Source of the DNA: Mesorhizobium muleiense
GTDB lineage: Bacteria; Pseudomonadota; Alphaproteobacteria; Rhizobiales; Rhizobiaceae
Direction of reading: 5' to 3'
NCBI RefSeq assembly: GCF_900099905.1
Contig: NZ_FNEE01000022.1
Location: 1-64,000, forward strand
DNA length: 64,000 nt
In this document: piece by piece, positions 50,167-58,961 of the stretch
Position numbering within the stretch: the stretch's first letter is position 1
Layout: each line of letters starts with the position of its first letter
Made by a program: the position numbers and the translations under genes
Notes under the pieces: generated by a model
Databases searched by the model: none
The model's input: only the letters and a program-made list of their open reading frames with translations
Told to the model about the DNA's origin: nothing

Positions 50167-51102
50167 TCACGTCCAGAAATAACGCACCGTGTGGAAGAAA
50201 ACCGGGGCGGCGAAGACCAGGCTGTCGGCGCGGTCCATCATGCCGCCATGGCCCTCGATCAGATGGCCCCAGTCCTTTACCCCCTGGTCGCGCTTGATGG
50301 CGGAGGCGACCAGCCCGCCGAGGAAGCCCATCAGGCAGGCGATGAAGGCGACGGCCGCTGCCTGGAGCGGCGAAAACGGCGTCAGGAACGACAGCAGCGC
50401 GCCAAGCAGGCTCGACGTCGCCAGCCCGCCGACCAGCCCTTCCCAGGTCTTCGACGGCGAAACCTTCGGCGACATCAGGTGCCTGCCGAACAGCTTGCCG
50501 AAGATGTATTGCAGCACGTCGCTGCCTTGTACGGTGATGATCAGGAAAGCGACCAGCAACAAATTGCGGCCATCGAAGCCGGGCACGTCGAGCGTCAGCA
50601 GCGCCGGCACGTGGCTGACGCAGTAGACCGAGATCATGACCGCCCATTGCTGCGCCGAGATGCGCTCGAGAAAGCGCTCGGTGTCGCCGTGCAGCGCGGT
50701 GATCGCCGGCATCAGGAGGAAGCAGTAGACCGGGATGAAGATGGTGAACAGGCCGTACCAGGCGGTCCATACCAGCCAGTACTGGAATGGGATGATGATG
50801 CCGAACATGCCGAGCAGCACCCAATGGTCGCTGCGGCGGCTGTGCGTCAGCGTCACGAATTCGCGCAAGGCGGCAAACGAGATCAGCGCGAACAGGATGG
50901 TCATGCCGGCGCGGCCGAAGAAGAAGGCGACGGTGATCGCCACCACCATCACCCACCAGGCGTTGATGCGCTGGTTGAGGTTGACCAGCGTCGGGGACAG
51001 CGGCTTCGGCGCGCGCCACGACAGGAGGCCAGCGACCAGGCTTGCCGTGGTCAGCACCGCAGTGAGGCCGACAACCATGATAAGCGTCTCGTGCATTGGC
51101 AT
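50167..51102 (-). CDS. CdsA-like phosphatidate cytidylyltransferase (YnbB-type)
   Basis: 311 residues, 8-9 membrane helices. The CTP_transf_1 signature is intact: VSPSKTWEGLVGG and HGGMMDRADSLVFAAPVFFH. It makes CDP-activated lipid from a phosphatidate-like substrate. It is the last gene of the minus-strand lipid locus, 6 bp after the acyltransferase gene. As a probable second cdsA, it may serve a special lipid. E. coli YnbB is its functional match by context. Confidence 0.88.
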   Translation of the reverse strand: MPMHETLIMVVGLTAVLTTASLVAGLLSWRAPKPLSPTLVNLNQRINAWWVMVVAITVAFFFGRAGMTILFALISFAALREFVTLTHSRRSDHWVLLGMFGIIIPFQYWLVWTAWYGLFTIFIPVYCFLLMPAITALHGDTERFLERISAQQWAVMISVYCVSHVPALLTLDVPGFDGRNLLLVAFLIITVQGSDVLQYIFGKLFGRHLMSPKVSPSKTWEGLVGGLATSSLLGALLSFLTPFSPLQAAAVAFIACLMGFLGGLVASAIKRDQGVKDWGHLIEGHGGMMDRADSLVFAAPVFFHTVRYFWT

Positions 51103-51108
51103 GTTGTT

Positions 51109-51963
51109 CTAGTCGTCTCTTGGGACATCGTGGCTGGGAGCGTCGTGGCTGTGAGGATCGTGCCTGGGAGCATCGTGTCTGGGAGCATCGTGCCGGATAC
51201 CGGATCCGCCACGATCTCCAGCTCTTTGGGCTCGACGCTGTTTGGGCTCGACGCTGTTTTGGTCGCATGATGTTTTTCGGAAAACCGGATTCCACTTTTC
51301 CGCATCATGCGCTGGCGGGCGGGGGTTCAGCGCCAGCAGTGTTTGGCGGGCGCGGTCGAGAAAGGCGCGGCGTTCCTCGCCGGGCGCAATGGCGATCGGC
51401 GCGCCGAAGACCACCCGGCAGAGCAGTGGCACCGGCACGAACTGGCCCTTGGGCAGCACCCGCGACATGTTCTCGATCCAGCACGGGATGAGTTCGACGT
51501 CGGGCCGCGCCATCGACAGATTGTAGAGGCCGGAGCGGAAAGGCAGCAGCGGCTGGTCGGTCATGTTGCGCGTGCCCTCGGGGAAGATGATCAGCGAATG
51601 ACCCTCGTCGAGCACCGACAGCATGATCGAGATCGGATTCTGCGCCTCATCGGTCCACTGCCGGTGGATGAGCACCGAGGACAGCATGTCCTGCGCGATG
51701 AACCGGCGCAGCCGCGATTTTCCCCAATAGTCGGCGGCTGCCACCGCATGGGTGCGGGCGCGCTGCTTCTCGCTGAGGCAGGCCGACAGCAGGATGAAAT
51801 CGCCGTGGCTGGCATGATTGGCGAAGTAGATGCGCTGCCGGTTCGACGGCTGGCTGCCGTTCCAGATCGGCCGCACGCCGGTCACCGCCCAGGCCAGCGC
51901 CGACAGGCCGACCGAGGTCACGGTCTGCAGCAGGGTGAAGCTCCTTGTGCCGAGCTTGCTCAT
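51109..51963 (-). CDS. PlsC-type 1-acyl-glycerol-3-phosphate acyltransferase with repeat-coded tail
   Basis: 284 residues. The acyltransferase motifs are present: ANHASHGD (His50-x4-Asp55) and FPEGTRN. The core ends at about residue 220. The tail from AHDAEKWNPVFRKT is coded by a dispersed repeat (51264-51311), a 16-bp duplication and five 15-bp repeats giving RHDAPRHDAPRHD. So the natural stop was probably replaced. The gene sits between a membrane protein gene (8 bp) and the cdsA-like gene (6 bp). Confidence 0.87.
   Translation of the reverse strand: MSKLGTRSFTLLQTVTSVGLSALAWAVTGVRPIWNGSQPSNRQRIYFANHASHGDFILLSACLSEKQRARTHAVAAADYWGKSRLRRFIAQDMLSSVLIHRQWTDEAQNPISIMLSVLDEGHSLIIFPEGTRNMTDQPLLPFRSGLYNLSMARPDVELIPCWIENMSRVLPKGQFVPVPLLCRVVFGAPIAIAPGEERRAFLDRARQTLLALNPRPPAHDAEKWNPVFRKTSCDQNSVEPKQRRAQRAGDRGGSGIRHDAPRHDAPRHDPHSHDAPSHDVPRDD
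51118..51192. repeat. Five 15-bp tandem repeats in the acyltransferase 3' end
   Basis: Units such as cctgggagcatcgtg and tctgggagcatcgtg repeat five times on the + strand; the protein reads HDAPx repeats. A 16-bp tandem pair (tttgggctcgacgctg) lies at 51225-51256. Confidence 0.88.
51264..51311. repeat. Dispersed palindrome (gcatgatg ... catcatgc) inside a gene end
   Basis: cgcatgatgtttttcggaaa ... ttttccgcatcatgcg is the same repeat type as in the cores of the two mosaic elements. It lies within the 3' end of the acyltransferase gene. Confidence 0.7.
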
Positions 51964-51971
51964 CGTCGGGC

Positions 51972-52400
51972 TCAGAACGACAAGGCGACGAGGGACGCCG
52001 CCACGAACAGGCCGAGTGCGATGCGCTGCTTCATCAGCAGGCGTTGCGTGCCCGCGATGCGCCGGTCGAGCGAGCGGATGCCGGCTGCGGCCGGTTTGAC
52101 GCGCATGCGCGCCAGCACGTCGTCGACCGAGGCACCGCCGGCGGCCTCGCTGATATGGCTCGCCATCAGCCAGAACAGCAACGCGTCGAAGACAAGCAGG
52201 GCCGAGACGGCGAGAGTGACCACGCCGCTCGCTGCCGCGACCAGCCAGGCCGCTGCCGCCAGCGTGATCGCCTGCGGCTGCGCCGCCACGGCAATGACCG
52301 GCGCGGCCGCCAACGCGGCCAGCACCAAAAACAGCGGCCACACCGCCTGCGTCATCAGCCCGGCGGCGAACGCTTCGGCGTTGTCTCGATGGGCACTCAT
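51972..52400 (-). CDS. Membrane protein of the lipid locus, unknown
   Basis: 142 residues with three to four membrane helices (LMTQAVWPLFLVLAALAAAP; ALLVFDALLFWLMASHISEA), and a last helix at the C-terminus (IALGLFVAASLVALSF). No known domain. It precedes the acyltransferase gene by 8 bp and thus belongs to the locus. No good ribosome site was seen. Confidence 0.65.
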   Translation of the reverse strand: MSAHRDNAEAFAAGLMTQAVWPLFLVLAALAAAPVIAVAAQPQAITLAAAAWLVAAASGVVTLAVSALLVFDALLFWLMASHISEAAGGASVDDVLARMRVKPAAAGIRSLDRRIAGTQRLLMKQRIALGLFVAASLVALSF

Positions 52401-52447
52401 GCCGGAACAATCGCTTCAGGTTTGGTGCCGCCCTTTTCCAAATGCTT

Positions 52448-52626
52448 GCGCCGGCCCTCATCGCCCTGCCGGGCCCTTCTCCCCGTATAGTGACGGGGAG
52501 AAGGGGCTGGCCGCGGTGTCGGCGCCATTTCTAAAACGCTGGTGATTGGCGAAACCGCTGATAACGGCACCCCTCTCCCCGTCACTATACGGGGAGAGGA
52601 TGCCGGCAGGCAGGTGAGGGGCAGCG
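52448..52626. repeat. Paired palindromic repeat, family B, inside the lipid locus
   Basis: Arms gccctcatcgccctgccggg...ccccgtatagtgacggggag and the inverse up to gccggcaggcaggtgagggg, as at 13716-13887. It splits the lipid locus (gap 52401-52665) and may lower expression of the three distal genes. Confidence 0.8.
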
Positions 52627-52665
52627 CCGACTTTGGCAAGTGGCTTTGTCTATTGCTCGAACTGT

Positions 52666-54000
52666 TCATGCCGGCTGGTCCACGTGAAGATGCACCGGCC
52701 GGCCCGCGGTGGCGAGCTTGTTTCGCGCTTGCACCAGCGTGTCGGCGCGGCCGGTGGCAACCAGCCATGCGGCGACGGCGCCGGCGCTGCGCTGGAAGCC
52801 AAGCGCACAGCAGACCAGCACAGTGCCGTGGCTGCGCGCGTCCTCGATCGCCGCCACCGCCTGCGCCTGCGCCTCGGGCGAGGGCGGCAAAAGATCGACC
52901 ATGGCGACAGCCGTCCAGCGGCAGGCGACGCCGCGCGGCCGCTCCAGCTCGCCGGCAAGGTCGATCACCGTGCCGAAGGCGCCGGCCTCGGCGACGGTGG
53001 GAAAGCGGCCGAGGAAGACACCGTCGGCAATGGCGACATGCGGCGGCAGCTTGCGCGTCCATATCCATGCATTGATCCTGGCGCCAAGCCGGTGGGGCAG
53101 CAGCAAAACACGGCTGGCCAGCGAGACGCTGCCGTCGGCCGTTTTCTGGAACACTTTGGCGCCGGCTCCGGCATAGGCGAAGGCAACGATGGCCAGCGCC
53201 AGCGCCGGCCACAGCAGGATGTGCCACAGCGCCGAAACGAAGGCGCCGGCAGCGGCGCCGGCCAGCGCCAGCGCTGCGACCAGCGCGTAGAACAGCGCCA
53301 GCCGCCGCGCGCCGGCGTCAGCGGTCAGCCGGAAGCCGGCGAACGGCAATTCGCCGTGGCGCGGAAACAGCCACAAGGCGAAAAAGCCGAGCAAAGCGCC
53401 GGTCGGGATATCGATGACATGGTGCTGCCACGTCGTCAGCACCGAGGCACCGATCAGCAGACACCAGGCATGCCAGACGACGCCGGCCATGCTTTTCAGC
53501 CGATCGCGCCAATGATCCCAGATGATGACCAGCAGCGCGATGTGCAGCGACGGCGCCTGGTTGAACGGCTTGTCGAAGCCGCCGAGCACCGCGAACATGA
53601 AGCCTGGCAGGCCTGATGTCTGCGGCCGCACGAAGGTCGCCGTCAGCGGGAACAGGATGAAAGAGGCGACGGCGACGATCTGCGCCGTGAGATAGCGGAA
53701 GGCAAGCCGATCGACGCCGCGCTTGGTATCGTTGAGCAGCAGCGACAGGCCGTAGAACAGGTTGATCGACCAGTAGGGCACGATCGTCCAGGCGATGAAC
53801 GGGATGTCGCGCTCCCAGGTGAAGACGATGCTGCCGACATCGTCGCGCTGCGACGCCAGCCAGTTGGCGAAGACGTAGCTCGCATAGAAGAACGGCGCCA
53901 GGAATGCGAGCCACAGCGCCGCGCGCAGCACGATTGCGGCGTACGGCTCGCGCCCAGTGGCGGAAGGGGCAGGGGCAAGACCAAGGACAGGCAAGACCAT
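52666..54000 (-). CDS. PAP2 phosphatase fused to a dual-specificity phosphatase (YnbD-type)
   Basis: 444 residues. Membrane PAP2 domain with NQAPSLHIALLV (Ser151, His153) and HHVIDIPTGALLG. Six or so helices. C-terminal cytoplasmic phosphatase with the CX5R loop CCALGFQRSAG (Cys398, Arg404) and general-acid Asp369. This fusion is that of E. coli YnbD. It could remove lipid phosphate. Starts 2 bp after the hydrolase-methyltransferase gene. Confidence 0.9.
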   Translation of the reverse strand: MVLPVLGLAPAPSATGREPYAAIVLRAALWLAFLAPFFYASYVFANWLASQRDDVGSIVFTWERDIPFIAWTIVPYWSINLFYGLSLLLNDTKRGVDRLAFRYLTAQIVAVASFILFPLTATFVRPQTSGLPGFMFAVLGGFDKPFNQAPSLHIALLVIIWDHWRDRLKSMAGVVWHAWCLLIGASVLTTWQHHVIDIPTGALLGFFALWLFPRHGELPFAGFRLTADAGARRLALFYALVAALALAGAAAGAFVSALWHILLWPALALAIVAFAYAGAGAKVFQKTADGSVSLASRVLLLPHRLGARINAWIWTRKLPPHVAIADGVFLGRFPTVAEAGAFGTVIDLAGELERPRGVACRWTAVAMVDLLPPSPEAQAQAVAAIEDARSHGTVLVCCALGFQRSAGAVAAWLVATGRADTLVQARNKLATAGRPVHLHVDQPA

Positions 54001-54002
54001 GC

Positions 54003-55784
54003 TCAGACGCGCCGCGCGACCGATACGGTGAAGATGCCCCACTGGTCGATGCGCTGGTCGAGCTTCTCGAAGCCGGCCGCCGCCACCAGCTGGTCCATCT
54101 CGCCTTGCGTGCGCCGGCGCATCACCCAGGCCTGGCCGCCGCGGTGCGAGGTCAGGCTGCGCGCGATCATTTCGAGCTGCGGATGCCAGGGCTGGTTGGT
54201 GTAGACAAGCAGGCTGCCGGGCTGCATCGCCCTGGCCAGCCCGTCGAGCGAGCGGATGATCATGGCGTTGTCGGCAAACAATTCGTAAAGCCCGGAGACG
54301 ATGGCCAGGTCCGGCGCCGGCTCGAGCCCGGCAAGCATCGCGGCGTCGAAGGCATCGGCCTGGCGGAACGAGACGCTGGTCGGCAGGTGCCGCTCGGCGA
54401 TCAGCTTGCAGCCGAGCGAAACGTTGAGCTCGGAGAAATCCTGCAGCCGCACGCTGGCCGGCGGCTCGGCGCATTTGGCGACGGCGTCGAGCACGTAGCG
54501 GCCGTGGCCGGCAGCGATATCGACGATATGGACTGTGCGGCCGGCGGCCTTCAGCGTCCCGGTGGCGCTGCCGATCAGCTCTTCGAGATGCAGCTTGCGC
54601 TGGCGGATGCCGCGCCAGCCGATGGCGTCGAGAAAGGTGCGGTCGATCATCCGGCCGAGCGGACCGGCGCCCCGCGCCTGGTTCTCGTAGACATAGTCGA
54701 GGGTCGAGCCGGAATCGAAGCCGGTGGCGATCCCGGTCTTCATGCCCGACGACAGCCAGGCGCCCGCGCGGATCGAGGCGCGGCTCATTGCCCAGTAGAG
54801 GCCTTTCGGTGACAGCAAAGCGAGCGGCGAGGCCAGCCGGTCGGCCTCGTCGCGTGTGTAGCCGGCGCGGTCGGCCGCGGTCAGGTCGACCGGCATCTGC
54901 GACGTCGAGAACTGTCTTTCGAGGAACGGCTTGATCAGGTCGAGCGCCTTGCGGCGGTCGCGTTCGCCCAGCGTGTCGTGGAAGAAACCCGGCAGCACAT
55001 GCCGCTGCTTGGCCGGGCTGGCGAGATTGACGAAGAATTCGTGCTGCGGTCCATGCCGCACAACCCAGTCGCTGCCGGAGATCAGCAATTGCGTCGGCAC
55101 GGTGATGGCGCGGGCATCTGAGACGATGCGGGCGGCGTGGTCGTAGAGCTCGACCAGGATGTTGGAAGCGATCGGCCGCGTGATCAGCGGGTCGGCCTCG
55201 AAGGAGGCGATGCGCTCGGGGTCATGCGTCAGGAACTTGGCCTTGACGTAGGAATTGACGAAGAAGCGGCCCTTGATCTTCTGCCACAGCGCAATGCCTT
55301 GCTTGGCGAAAGGCACGTAGAGCTTGACCGAGAAGGCCGGCGAGGCCAGTACCAAGGCGCGAATCTGCGGTGCATAATCATGCACCCAGGCGGCGGCGAG
55401 CACCGCGCCGAAAGATTGCGCGATCAGCGCGATGTCGCGCTGGGAAAAACCGTCTCTGCCGATCTCGCGCACCAAACAATCGATGTCGCGCACAAGTGCG
55501 GCAAAAGACGGCGCATAGCCGCGCTCGCCGGCCGAGCGGCCATTGCCGCGCGCGTCCCAGGCGTAGAAGGCATGGCCGGGCATATCGAGTTCGTCGACCA
55601 GATGCGCCATGCGGCCGCCATGCTCGTGGCCGCGGTGGAACAGCACAATCGCGCCCCTGGCGGGTTGCCCGACCGCCGGCCAGTAGCGGTAGAAGATCTC
55701 GGTGCCGTCATGGCTGCGGAAGCTGCGCTCCTGCGCCACCCGCTGCTCAACTGCGGAAGCAGCAATCGTCGGTTCGTGAAGCAT
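54003..55784 (-). CDS. Alpha/beta hydrolase fused to SAM methyltransferase (YnbC-type)
   Basis: 593 residues. N-terminal lysophospholipase-like hydrolase (about 15-290; nucleophile Ser124 in IAQSFGAVLAAAW, with GSDWVVRHG and GFFHDTLGE near the acid and His). C-terminal methyltransferase (about 410-580; motif I VHIVDIAAGHGRYVLDAV). The same fusion occurs in E. coli YnbC. It probably trims or methylates the lipid made here. 30 bp after the CDP-alcohol transferase gene. Confidence 0.9.
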   Translation of the reverse strand: MLHEPTIAASAVEQRVAQERSFRSHDGTEIFYRYWPAVGQPARGAIVLFHRGHEHGGRMAHLVDELDMPGHAFYAWDARGNGRSAGERGYAPSFAALVRDIDCLVREIGRDGFSQRDIALIAQSFGAVLAAAWVHDYAPQIRALVLASPAFSVKLYVPFAKQGIALWQKIKGRFFVNSYVKAKFLTHDPERIASFEADPLITRPIASNILVELYDHAARIVSDARAITVPTQLLISGSDWVVRHGPQHEFFVNLASPAKQRHVLPGFFHDTLGERDRRKALDLIKPFLERQFSTSQMPVDLTAADRAGYTRDEADRLASPLALLSPKGLYWAMSRASIRAGAWLSSGMKTGIATGFDSGSTLDYVYENQARGAGPLGRMIDRTFLDAIGWRGIRQRKLHLEELIGSATGTLKAAGRTVHIVDIAAGHGRYVLDAVAKCAEPPASVRLQDFSELNVSLGCKLIAERHLPTSVSFRQADAFDAAMLAGLEPAPDLAIVSGLYELFADNAMIIRSLDGLARAMQPGSLLVYTNQPWHPQLEMIARSLTSHRGGQAWVMRRRTQGEMDQLVAAAGFEKLDQRIDQWGIFTVSVARRV

Positions 55785-55814
55785 TTTTTTCCCCAGGCGG
55801 ATGCGACCGGAATT

Positions 55815-56417
55815 TCAGTCGCCGCTCCCGTTAAGGCCGCTGCGTATCCGGTTGATGGCGGTCACCAGCGAGAGTGTAGCCATGGCCGGAAACACGAACG
55901 GCGTGATCGCGTCCACCCAGAGGCCGCAGGAAATGAGAAAGGCGACGATGCCGAGCGCCAGCGCCCGATCGCTCTTGCCGAACGGCCCGGCATAATTGCG
56001 CCCGGTGCCTGCCGCGATGCCGAGCACGCCGGCGAACTCCACAAGCACTGCTGTGACGGCAAAGGCGACGACGCCCCAGGCAGGGAACAGAGCGGCAAAG
56101 GCCAGGATCAGCGCCAGGTCGGAGACGGCGTCGCAGAGCTCGTTGAGATACATGCCGAGTTTTGAGGCCTGGCCATGCTCGCGCGCAAGCATGCCGTCGA
56201 TGGCGTTGAGCGCCATGCGCGCAAACAGCACCACCGGCATCAGCAGCAAGACCGCGCGATGACCGGCAAGGGCCGCGACCACAAAGCCGGTGGCAACCGA
56301 CAGGGCGGCAGCCAGCAGCGTGATCTGGTTGGCGGTGACGCCGGCCGCGGCCAGCCGGTCGGCGAGCGGCCGCAGCCTGGCCTGGAAGGCCGGTTTCAGC
56401 GCATAAAGCGTCGGCAT
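55815..56417 (-). CDS. CDP-alcohol phosphatidyltransferase-like protein (YnbA-type)
   Basis: 200 residues, about six membrane helices. The family motif D-G-x2-A-R-x8-G-x3-D-x3-D reads here DGMLAREHGQASKLGMYLN..D: Asp74, Gly75, Ala78, Arg79, Gly88, Asn92, Asp96, Asp100. Asn92 stands where the third motif Asp is expected. The enzyme attaches an alcohol head group to a CDP-lipid. It is the first gene of the lipid locus. ATG at 56417 fits the conserved start. Confidence 0.85.
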   Translation of the reverse strand: MPTLYALKPAFQARLRPLADRLAAAGVTANQITLLAAALSVATGFVVAALAGHRAVLLLMPVVLFARMALNAIDGMLAREHGQASKLGMYLNELCDAVSDLALILAFAALFPAWGVVAFAVTAVLVEFAGVLGIAAGTGRNYAGPFGKSDRALALGIVAFLISCGLWVDAITPFVFPAMATLSLVTAINRIRSGLNGSGD

Positions 56418-56545
56418 GTGCGAACCCCCCGGCCGCGGTGCAACTGCGGCGAGAATGATCAATTGGCGCGCAAGACGCAAGGGCGGCCAGCGGTTGTACA
56501 GGGTTACGATCAGCAGCGCCCGCCCGGAACCTTTATCCGCAGGCC

Positions 56546-57664
56546 CTACGGCTTCGGTGCGGCCGCCACGTCTTCAAGGTGGAATTCGCTAGGATCTCTT
56601 TCCAGCTTTCGAATAGCGCGGGCCAGCGCCGGCAGGACGGTTTCGCGCGTGCCGTGGTCAATCTGGGACAGTGTCTTGCGTATGGCTTCCTTCCAGGCCG
56701 CACCGCGGCCATATGCCTCCATGAAAGCATCGGCCAGATCTTCCGACTGCCGTTGTTCGATCATGGCTTCCATGATGGTTGCAGCCTGCATCTTGTCCTT
56801 GCGGCTCTTGGCGGTGCCGTCGTTGTCCGTCCGGCGGCGGCTGGCGATGATGAGCTTATGGATCGCGTACCGTTCGGGCGAAGGCACGTTCACCGGCACG
56901 CCGGCGCCGTGCAGGAGAACGGCCCGGATCGGTTCGTATATCAGGAAATCGAGAAAGCGCAGGGGCTGCGCCGACGCGCCACCAAGCGCGGGCATGGTTG
57001 TAGGATGACCCTCGTAGTCGGCCGAACCGGTGTTCGGAGTCAGGAATTCGACCCTGTATCCGGAGCGAGACGAGTATTGCGTCGTGAAGCGGCCATCAGC
57101 CTGGTGCGGAATCTCTCGGAAAGTCGGGTCGACTTGCCTCAGCGTATCGAGCACGGGTGGCATTTTGTCATCGACGGCCGTCGAGATCGAATGAAACTGC
57201 GCAAAATCGGCATCGCCGGTGACCATTGACGTGCTAGGTAGGCGAACGCCAAGGACGGCTGGATAGCATTGGTAAGCGACGGTACCGACCAGGACGCCAC
57301 GAAGTCTGAAGAAGCCAGCTTCGGCGAGTGCCTGGACAATGTCGCCGGTCTTCCTTTCCGGCCGTGGCAGGTAGGCTTCGCGAACGAGTGTCGAAACCAG
57401 TTTTCGCCGCTCTTTGATGTCGGCTTTCAGGTCTTTGAAGTTTTCGACCCTCCTGGTGATTTCAGGATCGTTGACGGGGCCGACATATCTGCGTGTTTTG
57501 CCGCCGTCAGGGCTAGGTAGGTCGAGATACCAGTAGCGGCGGCCTTTCACCTCGGCTGTGACAAAGCGGCCGCCGATGTTGAATTCCGTCGAAAACGCGG
57601 CGTCCAGCGACCGCTGCGCCAACTCGGAATAGAGCGTCTGGTATGTGTGGGGTATTTGCTGCAT
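56546..57664 (-). CDS. GSU2403-family nucleotidyltransferase-fold protein
   Basis: 372 residues. The nucleotidyltransferase core includes GDADFAQF, a D-x-D metal site, after VLVGTVAYQCYPAVLGVRLP. The family (PF12281) is related to the nucleotidyltransferase domains of AbiEii-type toxins, but its function is not established. No regulator or antitoxin gene is adjacent. Two strong palindromes lie immediately upstream of the start. It may be part of an abortive-infection or regulatory module whose partner lies elsewhere. Confidence 0.85.
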   Translation of the reverse strand: MQQIPHTYQTLYSELAQRSLDAAFSTEFNIGGRFVTAEVKGRRYWYLDLPSPDGGKTRRYVGPVNDPEITRRVENFKDLKADIKERRKLVSTLVREAYLPRPERKTGDIVQALAEAGFFRLRGVLVGTVAYQCYPAVLGVRLPSTSMVTGDADFAQFHSISTAVDDKMPPVLDTLRQVDPTFREIPHQADGRFTTQYSSRSGYRVEFLTPNTGSADYEGHPTTMPALGGASAQPLRFLDFLIYEPIRAVLLHGAGVPVNVPSPERYAIHKLIIASRRRTDNDGTAKSRKDKMQAATIMEAMIEQRQSEDLADAFMEAYGRGAAWKEAIRKTLSQIDHGTRETVLPALARAIRKLERDPSEFHLEDVAAAPKP

Positions 57665-57668
57665 GGGC

Positions 57669-57760
57669 GTTGTTACCGTTTTCGCGAAAAGGGTAATAAC
57701 ACAACTTCGCTGCCACGGCCATCATGAGTTGTTACCGTTTTTGCGAAAACGGTAACAACT
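57669..57760. promoter_or_regulatory. Twin palindromes upstream of the nucleotidyltransferase
   Basis: Site 1 (57669-57700): gttgttaccgtttt-cgcg-aaaagggtaataac, 12 of 14 arm bases pair. Site 2 (57727-57760): agttgttaccgtttt-tgcg and aaaacggtaacaact, 15 of 15 pair. Centres are 59 bp apart. Site 1 is 4 bp from the start codon. Operator sites for a dimeric repressor, or RNA hairpins, are both possible. Confidence 0.7.
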
Positions 57761-57881
57761 GCGCTTAAAGCATCATGAACGCGGATCAAATCGTGCGTCA
57801 GCAGTTCGTCTCTTCGTGGCCGCCTGCTCCTCTCTATGTACGCTGTACCGTCGCCCAGTCTTGAATCAAACGGCACATCTG

Positions 57882-57911
57882 ACTTTACAAATAAACTATA
57901 GTATGTGAAGT
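57882..57911. promoter_or_regulatory. Possible operator of the sugar operon
   Basis: actttaca-N14-tgtgaagt (7 of 8 arm bases pair) in an AT-rich stretch 21 bp before the operon's first start. The RpiR regulator coded in the operon is a candidate binder. Confidence 0.35.
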
Positions 57912-57932
57912 TATGTCCAAGAAAGGTCATCC

Positions 57933-58922
57933 ATGACAGCCAATCGTTTCGCCACACGCCTGAATTCCTTTGCCTCGCGGCCGCAGGCCGAATGGCCGGA
58001 GCTTGTCGGCAAGCCGTCCATGCTGCAGATGGCAGCGCGTGCGGCGAAAGTTGCGGGGCTGACCGACCTTGACCTCAACTTTCCCGATCATGTCGATGAA
58101 AAACCTGTGGAAATGGCGCGAAAACTCGGCGACATCGGGCTTTCCATCAATGGTTTTGCCATGCGCTACTACTCCAATCCGGCCTTCAAGCTCGGCGCCT
58201 TCACCAATCCGGATCCGGCAGTTCGCCGCGAAGCCATCGACCTGACCAAGGCGGGCATCGACGCCGCGCGTGAGGCGGGCGCCAATCTGATGACGCTGTG
58301 GCTCGGCCAGGATGGCTTCGACTATGCTTTCCAGGCCGATTACGCGACGCTATGGCAACACGAAATTGATGGTATTCGTGAAGTGGCAGCGCATGATCCC
58401 GACTGCCTGATCAGCCTGGAGTACAAGCCCAACGAGCCGCGTTCCTACAGCCTGATGCCCGACGCGGCGACGACCTTGCTGGCGATCCGCGAGATCGGCC
58501 TGCCCAATCTCGGCGTGACGCTCGATTTCGCCCATGTGCTCTATGCCGAAGAGCAGCCGGCCTTTGCCGCAGCACTTGTGGCGCGCCACAGCAAGCTCTT
58601 GGGCGTGCATCTCAACGACGGCTACGCCAAGCGCGACGACGGCCTGATGGTCGGCGCAGTGCACACGCTGCAGACGATCGAGCTGCTCCGCCAGATCCGC
58701 CGCGACGGCTACGCCGGCACCATCTACTTCGACACCTTCCCCGACATGACCGGGCTCGATCCGGTCCACGAATGCGAAGTCAACATCGCCACCGTCAAGC
58801 GCATGCTGCGCGTCGTCGACCGGCTGGAAGGGGACAACCGCCTGTCCACCGCCATCGACCGTCAGGACGCGGTCGCGTCGCAAGCCATCATCCAGGAAGC
58901 CATGCTCGGGCCGGAGAACTGA
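57933..58922 (+). CDS. Sugar phosphate isomerase/epimerase (AP endonuclease 2-like TIM barrel)
   Basis: 329 residues. Metal ligands of the family appear as SLEYKPN, VTLDFAHV, GVHLNDG and IYFDTFPD. It is like xylose-isomerase-type TIM-barrel epimerases. First gene of the operon, so it may process the imported sugar or its product. AAAGGTC precedes the ATG. The binding-protein gene starts 39 bp after its end. Confidence 0.88.
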   Translation: MTANRFATRLNSFASRPQAEWPELVGKPSMLQMAARAAKVAGLTDLDLNFPDHVDEKPVEMARKLGDIGLSINGFAMRYYSNPAFKLGAFTNPDPAVRREAIDLTKAGIDAAREAGANLMTLWLGQDGFDYAFQADYATLWQHEIDGIREVAAHDPDCLISLEYKPNEPRSYSLMPDAATTLLAIREIGLPNLGVTLDFAHVLYAEEQPAFAAALVARHSKLLGVHLNDGYAKRDDGLMVGAVHTLQTIELLRQIRRDGYAGTIYFDTFPDMTGLDPVHECEVNIATVKRMLRVVDRLEGDNRLSTAIDRQDAVASQAIIQEAMLGPEN

Positions 58923-58961
58923 GGCTCGGCCTCAAAATCGTTCAACAAGGGAGGAAAGACC

